NCBI GenBank assembly: GCA_052318935.1
Contig: JBQRKO010000001.1
From: Niallia sp052318935
GTDB taxonomy: Bacteria > Bacillota > Bacilli > Bacillales > Cytobacillaceae
Direction: 5' to 3' (one strand)
DNA: 64,000 nt
The notes under the pieces: model-generated
Told to the model about the DNA's origin: nothing
Databases searched by the model: none
The model's input: the letters and a program-made list of their open reading frames with translations, nothing else
Part shown: positions 1 to 8,681 of the stretch, piece after piece
Position numbering within the stretch: position 1 is the first letter of the stretch
Layout: each line of letters begins with the position of its first letter
Translations under genes and position numbers: made by a program

Positions 1-1025
1 AAGCTGCTGTGATATTCATAAAACGCTTTTTTCTCTTTTGAGATATGCGGATTTTCTGTCCATGGTTCTGGAATTAACATCATTGCTGCATGTGCTGGCT
101 TTCTACCAGATAGAATAAAAAATTCTAATGCATTATCAAAAACAGACGAGTCACTTCCATTCGCATCTAAGATAGGCAATACTTTTTGTAAATCATCACC
201 AAATGCTTCGGATACAAATTGCTGCTCTCTTGCTTTCATCCAATTAAAATTGCCGCGAAGTGTGTTAATTTCTCCATTATGGATAATATAACGGTTTGGA
301 TGCGCTCTTTCCCAGCTTGGAAATGTATTTGTACTAAAACGGGAATGCACTAAAGCAAAAGCCGAAGTAAATTCTGGATCTTGAACATCTAAATAAAAGG
401 TACCAACTTGTTCTGATGTTAATAGTCCTTTATATACAATCGTACTGCTTGAAAGACTGGCAAAGTAGAAATCTCTTCCTTCTATTTTACCCCAGTTTTC
501 TGCTAATTTGCGGATAATATACAATTTGCGTTCAAATGCTAATGCATCTTTGCTGTCAACATTGGCTTTAATAAACACTTGGCGGACAACCGGACAGCTT
601 TCCTGTGCGACTTTTCCGATTTTTCTGAAATCAGTAGGAACTGTTCTCCAGCCTAAAAGTTCTTGTCCTTCCGCTGCGATATACTCGTTAATCTTTTCTT
701 CAATTTTTTCTCTATGTTGATCCTTTTGAGAGAAGAAGATCATTCCAACACCGTATTGTCCTTTTTCCGGCAATGAAAATTCTGAAATTTCTTTTCGAAA
801 AAAACGATCTGGAATTTGAACCATTAAACCAGCTCCATCACCAGTTAATGGATCACTACCTTGCCCACCACGATGATCTAATTTACATAGCATGCTTAAA
901 CCTTTTGTCACAATGTCATGTGTTGCTGTTCCTTTAATATGAGCGTATAAACCGATACCACATGCATCATGTTCAAATTCAGGTCGATAAAGACCTTGTG
1001 CTTTTTCCATTTGGTTGTACGTCAT
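1..1025 (-). CDS. gltA: Glutamate synthase (NADPH) large subunit, N-terminal part, cut by window edge
   Basis: This is the first ~341 residues of the large subunit of glutamate synthase, which moves the amide of glutamine onto 2-oxoglutarate. The reading frame is open to base 1, so the rest lies outside the window. The start ATG at 1025 follows a GGGGTGG ribosome binding site. The protein begins MTYNQMEKAQGLYRPEF and continues with HDACGIG. The cysteine at about residue 22 is the N-terminal nucleophile of the glutaminase domain once the short propeptide is removed. Later motifs such as HRGGQGSDP and SRFSTNTFPSWERAHPNR are typical of the class-II amidotransferase domain. It is divergent from gltC, as in Bacillus subtilis. 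Confidence 0.96.
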   Translation of the reverse strand, partial: MTYNQMEKAQGLYRPEFEHDACGIGLYAHIKGTATHDIVTKGLSMLCKLDHRGGQGSDPLTGDGAGLMVQIPDRFFRKEISEFSLPEKGQYGVGMIFFSQKDQHREKIEEKINEYIAAEGQELLGWRTVPTDFRKIGKVAQESCPVVRQVFIKANVDSKDALAFERKLYIIRKLAENWGKIEGRDFYFASLSSSTIVYKGLLTSEQVGTFYLDVQDPEFTSAFALVHSRFSTNTFPSWERAHPNRYIIHNGEINTLRGNFNWMKAREQQFVSEAFGDDLQKVLPILDANGSDSSVFDNALEFFILSGRKPAHAAMMLIPEPWTENPHISKEKKAFYEYHSS

Positions 1026-1163
1026 TTCAACCACCCCTGTCAGATTTTCTAACAACTTTTTTAGTTCAGATAACCCAATTATACTATGCAAATTCATATA
1101 TACAATATATTATTTGGATAGAAGTAATCTAATTTTGATATGAATGGAGAGGATTACAAAAAA
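1026..1163. promoter_or_regulatory. Divergent gltA/gltC control region
   Basis: These 138 bases separate two divergent starts and must hold both promoters. In Bacillus subtilis GltC binds dyad boxes in the equivalent region to activate gltA. The AT-rich sequence here includes several candidate -10 hexamers, but I could not assign the GltC boxes with certainty. Confidence 0.6.
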
Positions 1164-2066
1164 ATGGAACTTAGACAACTAAAATATTTTATCGAAGTTG
1201 CAGAAAGAGAACATGTTTCAGAAGCTGCTGAACATTTACATGTGGCCCAATCGGCAATAAGCAGACAAATTGCCAATTTAGAAGACGAACTAGGTGTTCA
1301 ACTTTTTGAAAGAGAAGGCAGAAATGTTAAATTAACCTCAATTGGAAAAACCTTTTTAAACCATGCGTTAGCTATTATCAAGGCAGTTGATCTTGCAATC
1401 GAACAAGTAGACGCCTATTTAGATCCAGATAGAGGATCTATCAAAATTGGCTTTCCAACTAGTTTAGCAAGTCATTTGCTGCCAACTGTTCTATCTGCAT
1501 TTAAAGAAAAACATCCTCATATTGCTTTTCAATTAAGACAAGGCTCTTACAGTTTTCTAATTGAAGCAGTCAAAAATCGGGAGATTGATCTTGCATTCTT
1601 AGGTCCAGTACCAACAGATGATTTCACAATTGAAGGAAATATCCTGTTTATCGAACGGATACTAGCATTAATACCTAGTAATCATATTTTATCAGAAAGA
1701 CGAAGTTTACGCATACGTGATTTAAGAAATGATCCTTTTGTTCTGTTCCCGAAAGGCTATATTTTACAAAAAATTGCGATTGATGCATGTAAACAAGAGG
1801 GCTTTTTGCCTAATATAAGCTCAGAAGGAGAAGATTTAGATGCCATTAAAGGCTTAGTATCTGCGGGAATGGGCGTGACTCTGCTTCCAGAGAGTACATT
1901 CTATGATACTGTTCCTAAATTTACAGTGAAGATTCCAATAGAAGATCCTGTTATTAACCGAACAGTAGGTATTATTATTCCGAAAAATCGAGAACTGCCT
2001 CCTTCCGTGCAAACATTTTATAAATTTGTCATTGACTTCTTTTCTATATTAGAAAAGTATCAATAA
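1164..2066 (+). CDS. gltC: LysR-family activator of glutamate synthase
   Basis: This 300-residue LysR-type regulator activates the glutamate synthase operon when ammonium must be assimilated. The N-terminal winged helix-turn-helix (about residues 1-60, MELRQLKYFIEVAEREHVSE) is followed by a periplasmic-binding-protein-like effector domain with SAGMGVTLLPEST. Agreement with Bacillus subtilis GltC is close over the full length. The start was set at ATG 1164, eight codons inside the longest frame, because GGAGAGG at 1146-1152 sits at a workable distance and the protein then begins MELRQL as in its relatives. It is divergent from gltA, which fits autoregulation plus activation of the neighbour. 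Confidence 0.95.
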   Translation: MELRQLKYFIEVAEREHVSEAAEHLHVAQSAISRQIANLEDELGVQLFEREGRNVKLTSIGKTFLNHALAIIKAVDLAIEQVDAYLDPDRGSIKIGFPTSLASHLLPTVLSAFKEKHPHIAFQLRQGSYSFLIEAVKNREIDLAFLGPVPTDDFTIEGNILFIERILALIPSNHILSERRSLRIRDLRNDPFVLFPKGYILQKIAIDACKQEGFLPNISSEGEDLDAIKGLVSAGMGVTLLPESTFYDTVPKFTVKIPIEDPVINRTVGIIIPKNRELPPSVQTFYKFVIDFFSILEKYQ

Positions 2067-2070
2067 TACT

Positions 2071-2144
2071 AGAAAAGCGGAAGCGTCTTGGTCAGCCCCT
2101 AAGCTGAACACCTATCGGACTTCAGAAAATTTCAGCTTTCTTAC
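2071..2144 (+). repeat. Dispersed repeat family A, short copy
   Basis: The stretch begins AGAAAAGCGGAAGCGTCTTG directly after the gltC stop and ends with TTTCTTA. It is a shortened copy of the element that recurs near 6378, 9814, 18551, 31133, 37637, 40399 and 51249. Confidence 0.8.
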
Positions 2145-2153
2145 CATATAAAA

Positions 2154-2178
2154 AGGATGTCTAGTTAATAGACATCCT
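2154..2178 (-). terminator. Rho-independent terminator of pepF
   Basis: A perfect 10-bp stem, AGGATGTCTA with TAGACATCCT, closes a 5-base loop. Read on the minus strand it is followed by TTTTTATATG, as expected for an intrinsic terminator 12 bases past the pepF stop. Confidence 0.85.
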
Positions 2179-2189
2179 CAAATTTCGTG

Positions 2190-4001
2190 TCATTTTAAAG
2201 ATAGCATTTTGTCATCTGCAATCACTTCTTGCACGAGTGAATGAAAAATCGATAATGCGTGGTCAATTGGTTCTTGTGTTGTTAAATCCACACCTGTTCT
2301 TTTTAATAATTCTAAAGGGAACTCCGAACTTCCGCTTTTTAGAAATTGTAAATATTCCAGTCTATCTTTCTCGTTCCCCAACAGCAATTTATCCGCAATT
2401 GTAATCGCTGCTGCAAAACCGGTTGCGTATTTATAGACATAAAAAGGACGATAAAAATGAGGTATTCTTGACCAGCCATATTTCACTTCTTCTTCGACCA
2501 CAAGGTCATCGCCATTATATGCTTTAAATAGCTCTTCATACGTTTTATTAAACAGATCAAGTGTTAATGCTTCCCCTGATTCTGCTTTTTCATGTACAGT
2601 TTTTTCAAATTCACTAAACATTACTTGAGTAAAAAAAGTGCCTTTAAAACTATCAATAAAATGGTTTAACAAATGCTCTCTTTTGTTAGCATCTGTTTCC
2701 ACCTTTAATAAATAACGAATCAACAACACTTCATTTACCGTAGAGGCCACCTCTGCTACAAAGATACTATAGCCTGCTGTGATCTGCGGTTGATATTTAC
2801 TGCTGTAATAAGAATGCATCGCATGGCCGCATTCATGTGCTAATGTAAATAAACTGTCTAAATCGTCACGATGGTTTAATAAAATAAATGGATGCACACC
2901 ATATAAGCCTAAATTATACGCGCCAGACCGTTTCCCCGGTGTTTCCCGAACATCTAAATAGCGTTTCTCCTTAAATGATTTTAATATTTTTATATAATCT
3001 TCACCGAGCGGTTTTAACGCTTCCATCATCATATCGTAGGCTTTATCATAAGCTATCTTTTCCTTTGCAGCGTCTTTCACCAATGGTACACTTAAATCAT
3101 ATGGACGGAGCTCGTCTAACCCTAACTTATTTTTACGGTATTGCATATATTCATTCATATACGGTAAATTTTTTCTTGTTGCGGCAATAAGATTTTCATA
3201 CACTTCTTTTGGAATTCTGTCAGAAAACAAGCTTTTTTCTAAAGCAGACGGATAATTTCTTATTTTTGACGTTTTCACATTATTTTTTACTGCCGAAGCA
3301 AATGTAGTAGCAATTGTATTTTTTAGCGTAATATACGGTTGATAGTAGGCTTTATATGCCTCTTTCCTTTTTTCTCTATCATCATTTTCCATCAGTTTTG
3401 CATACATTCCTCTTGTAAGCTCCACCATTTGTCCTTCTTCATTCGTAACAGTACCAAATTTTATATCAGCATTATTGATCATGCCAAATATTTGGCTTGG
3501 AACGGATAATGATTCTCCAAGCGCAGCAAGTATTTCTTCTTTTTCTTTGCTTAACACATGTTTTTTATAAGAGAATGACTCCAACAAGTTTTTTTCAAAA
3601 TATTGTAATTCTTTCACTTCTTTTATGTATTGTTTTAATACTTCTTCTTCCATACTTAATAAAAAAGGCATAAAAAATGATGTAGCACTACTCCATTTTT
3701 GTCCAAGCTGTCTCGCTTTATCCAACAGCTTTTGCGCATGAGTATTTCTTGTATCTTGATCTAACAATAGCATACTATAACAATATAATTTTTTGTAAAT
3801 AGCTCCAATTTCTTCTGCAAGTTTTAAATAGGAAAACAGTTTAGCTGCATCTGTTATTTGATCATTATATTGGCCAATTTCGATAATTTTTTCTTCTACT
3901 AGCTTATAATCTCCTTCCCACAATGTTTCATTTTCATATATATCCTGCAAATTCCATTTTTCCTGTTCCAATACCTCTTGTCGATTTTTATAACTTACCA
4001 T
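2190..4001 (-). CDS. pepF: Oligoendopeptidase F (M3 family metallopeptidase)
   Basis: This cytoplasmic zinc peptidase of 603 residues cleaves short peptides. The M3 zinc motif HECGH (in LAHECGHAMHSYYSSK) lies near residue 388. The N-terminal alpha-helical region and the LLKRTGVDLTT segment near the C-terminus are typical of PepF. The frame extends 18 codons further upstream, but the ATG at 4001 is preferred: GGAGGAGTAGTA stands just before it and the protein then begins MVSYKNRQEVLEQEKWN, as PepF proteins do. The kinase-like gene upstream ends 53 bases before this start, so the two may be co-transcribed. A clear terminator follows. Confidence 0.94.
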   Translation of the reverse strand: MVSYKNRQEVLEQEKWNLQDIYENETLWEGDYKLVEEKIIEIGQYNDQITDAAKLFSYLKLAEEIGAIYKKLYCYSMLLLDQDTRNTHAQKLLDKARQLGQKWSSATSFFMPFLLSMEEEVLKQYIKEVKELQYFEKNLLESFSYKKHVLSKEKEEILAALGESLSVPSQIFGMINNADIKFGTVTNEEGQMVELTRGMYAKLMENDDREKRKEAYKAYYQPYITLKNTIATTFASAVKNNVKTSKIRNYPSALEKSLFSDRIPKEVYENLIAATRKNLPYMNEYMQYRKNKLGLDELRPYDLSVPLVKDAAKEKIAYDKAYDMMMEALKPLGEDYIKILKSFKEKRYLDVRETPGKRSGAYNLGLYGVHPFILLNHRDDLDSLFTLAHECGHAMHSYYSSKYQPQITAGYSIFVAEVASTVNEVLLIRYLLKVETDANKREHLLNHFIDSFKGTFFTQVMFSEFEKTVHEKAESGEALTLDLFNKTYEELFKAYNGDDLVVEEEVKYGWSRIPHFYRPFYVYKYATGFAAAITIADKLLLGNEKDRLEYLQFLKSGSSEFPLELLKRTGVDLTTQEPIDHALSIFHSLVQEVIADDKMLSLK

Positions 4002-4054
4002 TACTACTCCTCCTTTAATAGAACCATCATTTCCTTTAAAAAAATGATCATCCA

Positions 4055-4669
4055 TTAAACAAATACTTTTAATAATTGCTTTTTATATAATATTCGAATA
4101 ATGTGCAAAATATATTTGCTAACTTTTTTCGGAAAAAAGCGTTTTTGATATAATTTATAATAAGCTTTTTTTAAATCACTCCATTGGGTACATTTTTTCA
4201 CTTGTCTAAAACGAGCTAAATCAATGATTTTAATCTCATTTCTTTTTGTTAAAATAATATTTTTTAAATGAATATCCGAAGGGTTCAACCCTTTTTGCTT
4301 CGATAATAAAATAGCTTTATCAGCCTCTTTTATATGCGGTTCTGTAATAATAATGCCTTCTATTAAACAATCAAATAATGTTTTCCCTTTTATATAATCA
4401 ATTACGATATAATTTTCACCGATCTCGTGAATTTGAGGAAAAAAAGGGATGCCTTTGACTGTTTCATATATCTCTCCCTCTGTTTTAGCTAAGTGTTTAT
4501 ATTTATTAAAAAACACTTTGATTACCAAATCAGTATGTTTGATTTTAAATACGAAGGCACTTCTCCCTTTGCCGATTAGTTCTAAGTCTTTATGTTTTTT
4601 TGCCTCTGCATACTTTTTATTAAAAAAATGGTAGTAAATTGTTTGTGCAAGAACATCATATTTTTTCAA
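4055..4669 (-). CDS. Small protein-kinase-like protein (YrzF type)
   Basis: This 204-residue protein looks like a minimal kinase-fold protein related to the putative kinase YrzF. Residues 29-55 hold a glycine-loop-like GKGRSAFVFKI and the VIKVFF strand that would carry the ATP-binding lysine. NPSDIHLKNIIL near residue 132 resembles a catalytic loop with Asp and Asn, and KIIDLARF resembles the metal-binding DFG region. The HRD motif is not intact, so activity is uncertain. The start is a TTG at 4669 with GGGAG nine bases upstream. The gene lies directly before pepF on the same strand. Its substrate cannot be told from the sequence. Confidence 0.7.
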   Translation of the reverse strand: MKKYDVLAQTIYYHFFNKKYAEAKKHKDLELIGKGRSAFVFKIKHTDLVIKVFFNKYKHLAKTEGEIYETVKGIPFFPQIHEIGENYIVIDYIKGKTLFDCLIEGIIITEPHIKEADKAILLSKQKGLNPSDIHLKNIILTKRNEIKIIDLARFRQVKKCTQWSDLKKAYYKLYQKRFFPKKVSKYILHIIRILYKKQLLKVFV

Positions 4670-5157
4670 AGGACCTGTCTCCCTTATAGATTTTTATTAC
4701 TAACTGATAAGGATAAACTATATTATTCTAAGATCTAAACAATTTTACAGATTCCCCACCGCAAGAATTCGATTAGTTTTTGTCTCAATAATGTTATATT
4801 ATGCTGTTTCTACCTTTACGGTGAAATGCGAGTTAATGTTAGATAAAATGAAAGTACTGTCATCTTAGTCGAATGATCAAAGTTAGTCAATTAATTTAAT
4901 TTTTTTATAACATTTGTTGTGTTCTATCTAAGAATATGCTATATTTATTTTTGCGATGAGCTCTATTGAATAAGTCAATAAACATGAAAGTGCAATGTGG
5001 AGCACTGTTTATTGCCTCAATACGTAAAAAGACACCAATTAAATTGGTGTCTTTTTTATTGTTTTTTACGATAGAAGGCTGGCAACCTATTCTGATTATG
5101 AATATTATACGAATACTATTAATTTTAGTAGTTATTATTAAATGGTTTGAATAAGAT
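4670..5157. other. 488-base gap, only a terminator recognised
   Basis: The interval between the kinase-like gene and the IDEAL-domain gene is AT-rich and holds no reading frame with a convincing ribosome binding site. Apart from the hairpin at 5026-5056 I see nothing assignable. Confidence 0.6.
5026..5056 (-). terminator. Bidirectional-looking terminator after IDEAL-domain gene
   Basis: The stem AAAGACACCAATT with AATTGGTGTCTTT is perfect and flanked by A and T runs, so it could work on either strand. The nearest gene it can serve is the minus-strand IDEAL-domain gene, which ends about 100 bases away. Confidence 0.8.
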
Positions 5158-5361
5158 TTATGATGCCAATAACTCATTTAATTCATTGGAAAGGCGCATA
5201 AATTCTTTTTTGTCACCTTTAATGAGTGTAGCATCAATTTGTTTCTCAATAGTTGTTTTACGGAACTCATAAAGGGCTTTTTCTAATACCATTTCAGCAA
5301 ATAAAGAATCCATTACATTTCCTACAGACTGTTGTGGAGCATTTAATAAATACTTTTCCAT
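5158..5361 (-). CDS. IDEAL-domain small protein
   Basis: This 67-residue protein is built almost wholly of an IDEAL domain, a short helical module found in Bacillus regulatory proteins. The segment MVLEKALYEFRKTTIEKQID followed by ALIKGDKKEFMRLSNEL-type sequence is characteristic. The start chosen is ATG 5361 (MEKYLLNAPQQS), because AAGGGG lies eight bases ahead; a longer frame from 5397 has no such signal. No partner or function can be read from the neighbours. Confidence 0.75.
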   Translation of the reverse strand: MEKYLLNAPQQSVGNVMDSLFAEMVLEKALYEFRKTTIEKQIDATLIKGDKKEFMRLSNELNELLAS

Positions 5362-5552
5362 TTGAATCAACCCCTTTTCTTTTTTATAGTATAACAATAA
5401 TTTTCTGATAATTCAAATACTTTTTCACAGAAATTATTCCCTTTATTGATTTTTTCTGTTTTTTATTTTCATACTAATATTTACGGATAGTGATATATTC
5501 ATTTATAATGAGGGTGATTTCGAATAGAACGTAGATTGCGAGGAGATACTAA

Positions 5553-6374
5553 ATGGCTTATAAAATGATTGTTTTAGATATGGACGATACGTTATTACAA
5601 GATGATCACACTATATCAGAAGTAACCAAAAAAGCGTTGATGGATGCACAGGAATTAGGTGTAAAAGTAGTGCTTGCTTCCGGCAGACCTACTTTTGCAA
5701 TCGTACAAAGTGCAATAGATTTAGATTTAGCTAAATATGGAAGTTTTATCTTATCGTTTAATGGTGCAAAAATAACCAATTGTCATACAAATGAAGAGAT
5801 GTTTAGCAGCACTCTTCCCCCCGAAACAGTTCATAACCTTTTTGAAATAAGTAAAAGGGAAAATGTGTGGATCCATACGTATGTAGGCGACAGCATTGTA
5901 ACAGAAGAAAATAATCCTTTTACAGAAATTGAGTCTCAATTAACTGGACTTCCTATTACGCAAGTATCAAACTTTGTAGAAAGTATTCAAGAACCAGTAG
6001 TAAAAGTATTAATGGTAAAAGAAGAAGAACATTTAAAAAAGGTGGAAAGTTTACTACAAGACGAATTACAACATAAACTAAGTGTTATGCGCTCAAAGCC
6101 GTATTTTCTGGAATTCACCGAAAAGGGAGTTACGAAAGGAACAAGTCTTGAGTTATTAATTAATAAATTAGGGATTACTCGCGACGAAGTAATCGCTATT
6201 GGAGACAGCTATAATGACTTAGCCATGATTGAATTTGCTGGACTTGGTGTTGCAATGGGCAATGCTCCAGAAGATATAAAAAAAATCGCTGACTATACAA
6301 CAGATACTAACAATAATGACGGTGTAGCAAAAGTAGTCGAAAAATTTATTTTAACTCAAAATGCATCAAAATAA
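5553..6374 (+). CDS. HAD-superfamily Cof-type phosphatase (YidA-like)
   Basis: This 273-residue cytoplasmic phosphatase belongs to the Cof/YidA group, which hydrolyses sugar phosphates and similar small phosphoesters. Motif I is LDMDDTLL (residues 8-15), motif II is the LASGRP region near residue 43, the motif III lysine lies in GVTKGTSLELL, and motif IV is AIGDSYNDLAMI. A C2-type cap occupies roughly residues 85-190. AGGAG stands 8-12 bases before the ATG. The gene is alone on its strand and is followed by a family A repeat. Its natural substrate is unknown. Confidence 0.88.
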   Translation: MAYKMIVLDMDDTLLQDDHTISEVTKKALMDAQELGVKVVLASGRPTFAIVQSAIDLDLAKYGSFILSFNGAKITNCHTNEEMFSSTLPPETVHNLFEISKRENVWIHTYVGDSIVTEENNPFTEIESQLTGLPITQVSNFVESIQEPVVKVLMVKEEEHLKKVESLLQDELQHKLSVMRSKPYFLEFTEKGVTKGTSLELLINKLGITRDEVIAIGDSYNDLAMIEFAGLGVAMGNAPEDIKKIADYTTDTNNNDGVAKVVEKFILTQNASK

Positions 6375-6377
6375 AAA

Positions 6378-6530
6378 AGAAAAGCGGAAGCGCCTTGTTC
6401 AGCTCTGAAGAAAAATGTTCATTTGACTCAGAAAGTGCTTTTTACTTTCAGAGGCAAAGGGTTATTTTTCACAAGAGCTAGGAGCTGGAGCTAGACACTC
6501 GTCTAAGTTGAAAATTTTATACTTTCTTAT
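6378..6530 (+). repeat. Dispersed repeat family A, near full-length copy
   Basis: The ~153-base element starts AGAAAAGCGGAAGCGCCTTG right after the HAD gene stop and ends with TTTTATACTTTCTTA. Internal dyads such as GAGCTAGGAGCTGGAGCTAG are visible. Confidence 0.85.
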
Positions 6531-6541
6531 CTATTAAAAAA

Positions 6542-6563
6542 GAGGCAATCTGCAGATTGCCTC
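6542..6563 (-). terminator. Terminator of the branched-chain aminotransferase gene
   Basis: A perfect 11-bp palindromic stem, GAGGCAATCTG with CAGATTGCCTC, is followed on the minus strand by TTTTTAATAG. It lies 37 bases past the aminotransferase stop codon. Confidence 0.85.
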
Positions 6564-6600
6564 TTTCATACTATTATTGTTTCCTGTTAAACGAAGTGTT

Positions 6601-7671
6601 TTAAACTTCTACAGTCCAGCTAAATGGATCTTCTTCTTTCCCATTTTGGATATTTGTAATAGTATCATATAATTTCTTAGCAAGTTCTCCAGTTTCTCCA
6701 TTATTTACAACAATCACGTTTTCATTCCAGAAGAATTCACCAATAGGAGATATAACAGCAGCAGTACCTGTTCCAAATGCTTCTTCTAATTCTCCGTTTT
6801 TATGTGCTTCGAAAATTTCTTCCACTGTAATTTTTCTTTCTGCAACAGGAATATTCCAATGTTTTAATAATTCGATAATACTTCTTCTTGTTACACCCTC
6901 TAAAATACTGCCATTTAAAATAGGTGTAACAATTTCTCCGTTGATTTTAAAGAAAACATTCATTGCCCCTACTTCTTCAATGTATTTTTTCTCTACACCG
7001 TCTAGCCATAAAACTTGGGAATATCCTTTTTCTGAAGCAATTTGTTGAGCTTTTAAACTCGCTGCATAGTTTCCAGCTGTTTTGGCAGAACCAGTTCCCC
7101 CAGAAACTGCACGAACATATTCATTTTCAACAAATATTTTAACTGGTTTAACTCCTTCTTTATAATAAGAACCTACTGGAGATAGAATAATCATAAATTT
7201 ATAACTTGTAGAGGCTGCAACCCCTAAGTATGGCTGAGTAGAAATGATAAATGGTCTTATGTAAAGTGAAGTTCCTTCTCCTGTTGGAATCCAGTCTTTA
7301 TCCACATTAATTAATTGTTTAAGTGCTGTTAATGCAAACTCTTCATCAATTTCCGGAATACATAAACGATCATTTGATTTGTTCAAACGCTCCATATTTT
7401 TGTCCGGTCTAAATAATAATACTTTTCCTTCTTTTGTTAAATAAGCTTTTAATCCTTCAAAAACTGTTTGACCATAGTGGAAAATAACAGAAGCAGGATC
7501 TAAAGAAATTGGCTGATATGGAAGAATTTGTGCATTATGCCATCCTTGATCTACTGAATAATCCATCATAAACATATGATCGGTAAAATTTTTACCAAAT
7601 TCCAAATTAGCAGGATCTGGTTTTGTTTTTTTTTCTGAAGCTAATGTTACGGTAATAGTTTGTTCACTCAC
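6601..7671 (-). CDS. ilvE: Branched-chain amino acid aminotransferase
   Basis: This 356-residue fold-type IV PLP enzyme interconverts valine, leucine and isoleucine with their 2-oxo acids. The Schiff-base lysine is in GSAKTAGNYAASL, near residue 197. YIEEVGAMNVFF, with the PLP-contact glutamate, and EAFGTGTAAVISP complete the active-site signature. Length and sequence match the YwaA (IlvK) type of Bacillus subtilis closely. The start is GTG at 7671 with AGGAG eight bases ahead. It stands alone between two terminator-like hairpins, so it is probably monocistronic. Confidence 0.94.
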   Translation of the reverse strand: MSEQTITVTLASEKKTKPDPANLEFGKNFTDHMFMMDYSVDQGWHNAQILPYQPISLDPASVIFHYGQTVFEGLKAYLTKEGKVLLFRPDKNMERLNKSNDRLCIPEIDEEFALTALKQLINVDKDWIPTGEGTSLYIRPFIISTQPYLGVAASTSYKFMIILSPVGSYYKEGVKPVKIFVENEYVRAVSGGTGSAKTAGNYAASLKAQQIASEKGYSQVLWLDGVEKKYIEEVGAMNVFFKINGEIVTPILNGSILEGVTRRSIIELLKHWNIPVAERKITVEEIFEAHKNGELEEAFGTGTAAVISPIGEFFWNENVIVVNNGETGELAKKLYDTITNIQNGKEEDPFSWTVEV

Positions 7672-7914
7672 GTTGATTTCTCCTTATATTCATATTATTT
7701 TTCTATTTATTATAACGCAACTTTGAAAAAGATGAAGGAAAATTTCATGATCTTTTGAAAAAGATGATCGAAGTGCCAATATTTATTTTATCCTAATTTT
7801 TTTATGAAATAAAATATATCCATAATCCTTCATACACTAGATCATTCCATTTTATATTTCGCTATTCGAAGCAAAAATCCTTTTTTAAACAAAGCTACCC
7901 TGAAAAGAAGTTCC

Positions 7915-7976
7915 GCAGCGTGAATACACTACGCTTTCCGCGGGCGAGCGCAGGAGTCTTCGTGTATTCACGCTGC
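7915..7976. repeat. Inverted repeat related to family B
   Basis: GCAGCGTGAATACAC at 7915-7929 is repeated as its exact complement at 7962-7976, around a GC-rich centre with GGGCGAGCGCAGGAGTC. The arms and centre resemble the core of the family B repeats, but the outer ends are missing. Confidence 0.75.
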
Positions 7977-8077
7977 TCTGCGCTATAAATGTGGAGACTG
8001 CTTCTTTCCATGTGCCATGGTGCAAATTTTGTTGCATAGGTGTCTACCCTGTAAATAAGCACTGTTAAAAGGGCTTT

Positions 8078-8190
8078 TCTGAAACTTATCGCTCGCTGAG
8101 TGAGCGAGGAGGCTTATAAGTTAATTCACGGAAAGCGAGTGGATTCCCTGACCATTTATAAATCAACAATGAAATATAACAGAGCGTTAA
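8078..8190 (-). repeat. Dispersed repeat family C, inverted copy
   Basis: GGAAAGCGAGTGGATTCCCT near 8140 is the near-exact complement of the start of the element at 11388, and GAGCGAGGAGGCTTA matches its middle. The copy is oriented opposite to that one. Confidence 0.65.
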
Positions 8191-8192
8191 AC

Positions 8193-8246
8193 AAAAAAAA
8201 GACTTACAATACGTAAAAAATTGATTACGAATGCAGTCTTTTTTTA
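8193..8246 (-). terminator. Terminator after the 43-residue gene
   Basis: AAAAAAAGACT and AGTCTTTTTTT form an 11-bp stem with a roughly 30-base loop. On the minus strand it follows the stop of the small gene at 8259 by 13 bases. Confidence 0.65.
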
Positions 8247-8258
8247 CAATACAATTTT

Positions 8259-8390
8259 CTAGTTCCAGCTTTTCGTGTTTTCCAACAATTCATCTATTTC
8301 TATTATGATAAAATCCCAATTAATACGGCTGTTTCCTATCTCAACTGTCGCTTGTAATATTTCATCAATATCGGCTGTTACTAAATGCAT
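8259..8390 (-). CDS. Small acidic protein, 43 residues, unknown
   Basis: This short gene has a strong ribosome binding site, AAAGGAGG, six bases before ATG 8390, and a terminator just past its stop. The predicted protein begins MHLVTADIDEILQATVEIG and is acidic, with a likely helical C-terminal half (IIIEIDELLENTKSW). I do not recognise a family. The signals on both sides, rather than the sequence, are the reason to call it a gene. It is divergent from ylbC. Confidence 0.6.
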   Translation of the reverse strand: MHLVTADIDEILQATVEIGNSRINWDFIIIEIDELLENTKSWN

Positions 8391-8681
8391 ATGAAGCCTC
8401 CTTTAGTGCTTTGTCATGCATAGCAAAACCATTTAAAGCGCTTTTCTCTTTCATTAATGTCAGTATAACAGTTAAATGAAGGGGATTACAATAATAACGA
8501 GATTACATATTCGTAACATTATGATTGCATTTATAGATCAAAATGGAAACCATATTACTCTACATAGTCTAAAATTCCCTAAGCATGATTTACAGTTTTT
8601 CTTTTGTTATACTAAAAAAAAGGAAACACTTATGCCTACATTAAAATATGGTTATCCTTTTAAAAAGGAGGAGTTAAAAAA

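Larger units (their letters stand above)
7672..8258. other. 587-base gap holding two repeat elements
   Basis: No gene is seen between ilvE and the small gene at 8259. The interval holds the inverted repeat at 7915-7976, a family C repeat near 8078-8190 and the terminator at 8193-8246. Confidence 0.7.

Noticed and set aside
4905..5177. 90-codon minus-strand frame before the IDEAL-domain gene
   Set aside because: It reads through the terminator hairpin at 5026-5056 and has no start signal.
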